Part shown: piece by piece, positions 5,250 through 7,640 of the stretch | Numbering within the stretch: position 1 is the stretch's first letter | Layout of the letters: each line of letters begins with the position of its first letter | Assembly (NCBI GenBank): GCA_900551015.1 | Contig: URUI01000082.1 | Coordinates: forward strand, 1-7,640 | Direction of reading: 5' to 3' | Origin: an uncultured Collinsella sp. | Lineage (GTDB): Bacteria > Actinomycetota > Coriobacteriia > Coriobacteriales > Coriobacteriaceae | DNA: 7,640 nt | Program-made: the position numbers and the translations under genes | Notes under the pieces: generated by a model | Database searches by the model: none | Seen by the model: only the letters and a program-made list of their open reading frames with translations | What the model was told of the DNA's origin: nothing

Positions 5250-5476
5250 TGCCCTGGTCAAAATATGGCAAATATGAGTACTGCCACCAATTTAGTAACA
5301 GGCAATTTTGGCCTCTCGGACAGATTATGCGCTCAGTGTCGCCAACCTGATGCTTAGTTATTCTACATTTGTTTATTATCTTCTTACTTTACGCCGCCTC
5401 CGAGTCCTAAATTCCTTGATTTTGCTGTTACTGATTTAGTGACAGTACTCATATTTGCCATATTATGGCCAGGGCA
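5250..5476. repeat. 227-bp element bounded by 52-bp imperfect inverted repeats
   Basis: Bases 5250-5301 and the reverse complement of 5425-5476 match at 46 of 52 positions, including an unbroken identical core over 5262-5283. Each arm begins TGCCCTGG, carries the direct repeat AATATG-GCA-AATATG, and ends in a 21-bp near-palindrome. The right copy (5425-5445) pairs CTGTTACT with AGTGACAG; the left copy (5281-5301) is more decayed. The 123-bp middle has no plausible gene and is AT-rich: 45 of 120 bases are G or C in 5341-5460. No transposase is present and I see no convincing target-site duplication. It could be a MITE-like nonautonomous element, a dispersed intergenic repeat, an invertible segment or a paired regulatory site. 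Confidence 0.75.
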
Positions 5477-5505
5477 TATGATTAACCCTCTATTTTCGAC
5501 GCGTA

Positions 5506-6615
5506 TTAGACCGGCTTAAGCCCAAAACACGCCCGCAGCGTGTTAAGCAACGCCTCTTGCTTCTTCCTGCGGGCATCGACACGATTCCGGTACCGCTTTC
5601 GCATACGCTGGTGCATGCGCCATGCGAGCGCTTCCATCGCTTCCATGTCGCAAAGCATTTCGTTGTTGACCGTTGCGACCTCGATTCCCATAGTAATCAA
5701 GCCCGTGTTGCGCTTTTCATCATGGATACGTCCCCTCCGAGAGGAATGGCCCAGCTCACCGTTGTATTCCAGGTCAAACCGGGCTGCCTCTTGATACGCA
5801 TCGCAAACTGCATGGGGCATCCCCGAGATTGCCTGCGCACGGTCATCGAACTCGATCTTGTAGTCGGTCTTAAAAGGTCCGCAGGCAAACCCGCCATAGG
5901 AAAACGGAAGCGAAAACAGGGCGAGCATGATGCACTCCATGGGCGAGAGCAGGTTTTCCGAAAGATAGGGACACAGACGCAGCAGCTGTTTGGCCACATT
6001 CCCCTTGCATGCCGCAAGGTAATCTGCCAGACGATCGGGCATCAGCACCGGCTCGACTTCAAAGTAGCCCACGTCTGCTGGCTGGTCCTTGTCCTTTGCA
6101 AGTTTATTCGTAACAGGCGAGGTGTAGGGAGGCGGATACTTCCCGCGGTCGCTCAGTGAAATCTTAGAGCACAGCTCCTGGGCCAGGGCAAACGCCTGGA
6201 TGCAGCCGACCTCACGCGCAACGGCAACACAAAGGGCCTCGGGAGATAGGCTGTACACCCCCGGTTCCACCTCTAGAATCGAGCCGGCGGGCAACCCGGA
6301 ACACACGGACCAGCCTACGCCAGGCATGCGGCGGCGCTGCGCCGCAGATCCCACCAACAAGCACAGATCTTCCTGCACCTCGCCACTTTTGGCTCCAATT
6401 CGCACCAAGTCAGGAAGATAGATATCCTCGGTCGAGGGCGACGACGTGCGCAGCACACGGCGCTCTTCATCGGGATTAAGGTCCTTCCAGCTGATATAGC
6501 CCATCTGCCGGCGCTCGGCGCGCATCATGCGAAGCGCCGAGGCACCTGTTAGGATTACGGAAGCCGCTAGCTGTTCGCCTGTCGGCTCGTTGCGCCGCTC
6601 AATCTTCACTGCCAC
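5506..6615 (-). CDS. AbiEi-like / DUF559-type protein with PD-(D/E)XK-like nuclease domain
   Basis: A 369-residue cytosolic protein resembling actinobacterial and Coriobacteriia proteins labelled AbiEi-family antitoxin-like or DUF559. Residues 1-110 are a poorly conserved N-terminal part. Residues 111-155 (EPGVYSLSPEALCVAVARE...AQELCSK) match the family segment in which 'SPELCFLQLA...G.ELCG' is typical. Residues 191-245 contain RLADYLAACKGN, then SPMECIMLALFSLPFSYGG. The C-terminal nuclease-like core follows: Asp272 (CDAYQEA), Glu283-Tyr284 in FDLEYNGELGH, His290, and DEKRNTGLITMGIEVATVNNEML (299-321 region). This ordering is like the Vsr/DUF559 fold, with the usual E-x-D/K position occupied by Asn285. 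Residues 336-352 are strongly basic. The start is GTG 6615 with AGGGG 8 nt upstream; GTG 6609 is an alternative. It begins 10 bp after comF ends. I recognise the family by memory of its motifs; nuclease activity is not shown. Confidence 0.72.
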   Translation of the reverse strand: MAVKIERRNEPTGEQLAASVILTGASALRMMRAERRQMGYISWKDLNPDEERRVLRTSSPSTEDIYLPDLVRIGAKSGEVQEDLCLLVGSAAQRRRMPGVGWSVCSGLPAGSILEVEPGVYSLSPEALCVAVAREVGCIQAFALAQELCSKISLSDRGKYPPPYTSPVTNKLAKDKDQPADVGYFEVEPVLMPDRLADYLAACKGNVAKQLLRLCPYLSENLLSPMECIMLALFSLPFSYGGFACGPFKTDYKIEFDDRAQAISGMPHAVCDAYQEAARFDLEYNGELGHSSRRGRIHDEKRNTGLITMGIEVATVNNEMLCDMEAMEALAWRMHQRMRKRYRNRVDARRKKQEALLNTLRACFGLKPV

Positions 6616-6625
6616 AAAACCACCC

Positions 6626-7432
6626 CTACCAAACACGTGCGATAGCAATGCCATCGACTGCCGCAGCGCCGGCACGCTTGAGCTCCGCCGAGGCTGCTGC
6701 CATGGTCGCGCCCGTGGTGATAACGTCATCGATAAGCAGTAAGCGGCGGCCGTGCACGTCCTCAACCGTCTCGTACATGCCTTGGGCACGCTCGCGACGC
6801 TCCTCACGACCGAGTTCGCGCTGGTCGCCATGCCCGTACTTGACGAGGGCATCGAGCAGGGGAACACCCGACAGCTCGCAAAATGGGCGCGCAATGGCCT
6901 CCATATGATCAAAGCCACGCCGCCGAAACGCTGCCGCCGTCGCAGGCACAAACACCACCGCATCCGCACCGGACAGCACACCTCCTAAGCGTTCGGGCGC
7001 TACGACCTGGGCATGCAGGGCGGTGTCGTAGAGCAGCTCCGCCAGATACGGAGCCAGGCGTCGCTCGCCCGCGTCCTTGTACGCTTTAATGATGCGCGGC
7101 AGCGGATGCGCATAGACGGAGCACGCCAGGCAGCGGTCGAGCGTCTCCGCCATTGCCGAGGACGTGCCCTCGACCGAACACTCAGTGCACAGCAAATCCC
7201 CAAACGGGGCGCCGCATCGGGTACAGCTATGACGTGGGTCGATGAGCGTGAGCGCGGCCAGGCAGTCTTGGCAAATAAGCGCACCGGCGCGCTCGCAGCC
7301 GGCACATCGTGTTGGCGACAATGCCTCGAGTGCCTCGCGTGCCGCCCGCTCGGCAAACGGCAGCAATTCGTCCGCAAACGGTAGGGCGCCGGCACCCTGC
7401 AGACGGCTCAATTTGTTCAGATGGCTCTTCAA
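6626..7432 (-). CDS. comF: ComF family phosphoribosyltransferase-like competence protein
   Basis: A 268-residue cytosolic protein of the ComF/GntX family. In naturally competent bacteria ComF helps bring incoming single-stranded DNA into the cell; many non-competent species also keep it. The N-terminal zinc-binding part has four CxxC pairs: Cys43/46, Cys54/57, Cys70/73 and Cys82/85. The phosphoribosyltransferase domain follows, with VPATAAAFRRRGFDHMEAIARPF matching the family's 'VPL...RRGFNQ' segment and the PRPP-binding loop IDDVITTGAT at 234-243. It has about 40 residues before the first CxxC, more than most members. The start is TTG 7432 with GGGAGG 8 nt upstream; no in-frame ATG fits better without losing conserved sequence. 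The next gene starts 10 bp after its stop. Its ribosome-binding site lies in a hairpin. Confidence 0.93.
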   Translation of the reverse strand: MKSHLNKLSRLQGAGALPFADELLPFAERAAREALEALSPTRCAGCERAGALICQDCLAALTLIDPRHSCTRCGAPFGDLLCTECSVEGTSSAMAETLDRCLACSVYAHPLPRIIKAYKDAGERRLAPYLAELLYDTALHAQVVAPERLGGVLSGADAVVFVPATAAAFRRRGFDHMEAIARPFCELSGVPLLDALVKYGHGDQRELGREERRERAQGMYETVEDVHGRRLLLIDDVITTGATMAAASAELKRAGAAAVDGIAIARVW

Positions 7433-7436
7433 GACA

Positions 7437-7470
7437 CAACCCTCCCTACGTTCGGTCGCAGGGAGGGTTG
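7437..7470 (-). promoter_or_regulatory. Hairpin burying the comF ribosome-binding site
   Basis: On the minus strand CAACCCTCCCT (7470-7460) pairs perfectly over 11 bp with AGGGAGGGTTG (7447-7437), around a 12-nt loop. The right arm contains the GGGAGG that serves the TTG start at 7432. Folded RNA would hide the Shine-Dalgarno. The bases after the stem (TGTCTTG) are only partly T-rich, so it might also act as a weak terminator for the upstream gene. Confidence 0.65.
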
Positions 7471-7483
7471 TTGATTCAGCGCT

Positions 7484-7489
7484 ATGATA
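7484..7489 (-). promoter_or_regulatory. Possible comF -10 box
   Basis: TATCAT on the minus strand matches TATAAT at 5 of 6 positions. No good -35 lies 16-18 bp above it; a small hairpin, CCCCGA/TCGGGG (7490-7506), occupies that space. Transcription would start near 7477, so the hairpin at 7437-7470 would be nearly the first thing transcribed. Confidence 0.3.
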
Positions 7490-7534
7490 CCCCGATGCCC
7501 TCGGGGCAAGGCGGGCTAAATCCGCTCGCGGGCG

Positions 7535-7640
7535 TTATTCGCCGGCGGGCGGTTGTGGTGCGGACGAAGACGGGGTCGAGCCCTCGCCACCATCCTGGCG
7601 CGGCTTGCGGGAACGGCGACGACGACGGCGCTTTTGACCC
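7535..7640 (-). CDS. C-terminus of an unidentified protein with a very basic tail
   Basis: Only the last 34 codons and the TAA stop are in the window. The text is a run of six arginines in QKRRRRRRSRKPRQ, then a Gly/Ser/Pro-rich end (DGGEGSTPSSSAPQPPAGE). Such basic, disordered ends are common on proteins that work on RNA, for example ribonucleases and DEAD-box helicases, but nothing here fixes the family. The reading frame is supported by its ending cleanly 102 bp before comF on the same strand, and by the biased composition; no other evidence is available. Confidence 0.5.
   Translation of the reverse strand, partial: GQKRRRRRRSRKPRQDGGEGSTPSSSAPQPPAGE

Noticed and set aside
6616..6981. In-frame N-terminal extension of the nuclease-like gene into comF
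   Set aside because: The extension overlaps the comF phosphoribosyltransferase domain in another frame; GTG 6615 with a Shine-Dalgarno just after the comF stop is the natural start.

Overview
The window is a GC-rich stretch (estimated near 60% G+C, not counted) of a bacterial chromosome in which every supported gene lies on the minus strand. The gene set is a ComF-type phosphoribosyltransferase, a long-form ribosome hibernation factor, a DegV fatty-acid-binding protein, and a winged-helix/PD-(D/E)XK-like protein of the kind common in Coriobacteriia and other Actinobacteria. This suggests a gut actinobacterium, perhaps a Coriobacteriia member such as Collinsella. That placement is inference from gene style and base composition; no rRNA or other marker is present.

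In transcription order (high to low coordinates): the last 34 codons of an unidentified protein with a very basic tail (7535-7640); comF (6626-7432), whose ribosome-binding site sits in a perfect 11-bp hairpin; a nuclease-like protein starting 10 bp after comF (5506-6615); a 732-base gene-free stretch (4774-5505) holding a 227-bp inverted-repeat element, a strong GC hairpin, a promoter with a perfect TATAAT preceded by five hexamers of one pattern, and a long leader; a family-3 solute-binding lipoprotein (3748-4755) ending in a good terminator; a 317-base gap with a near-perfect 24-bp palindrome; hpf (2846-3430) with its terminator; degV (1813-2766); then three tightly packed genes: an NAD(P)-dependent beta-hydroxyacid dehydrogenase with a Cys/His-rich tail, a small membrane protein, and the start of a possible helical-repeat protein running off the left edge.

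Functionally the window mixes housekeeping and stress genes (hpf, degV, comF) with less characterised ones. comF and the nuclease-like gene look like one operon. The dehydrogenase, membrane protein and left-edge gene look like another, with spacers of 5 and 15 bp. hpf and the lipoprotein each have their own terminator, so they are probably separate units. degV starts only 4 bp after the hpf terminator's T-run (counted to its Shine-Dalgarno), which leaves no room for an independent promoter below that hairpin.

The most unusual items are the metal-binding-like tail on the dehydrogenase, the AT-rich inverted-repeat element at 5250-5476, the hairpin that buries the comF ribosome-binding site, and the long in-frame leader of the lipoprotein gene. 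No complete new defence or biosynthetic system is evident. No tRNA, rRNA, CRISPR array or transposase gene was found.
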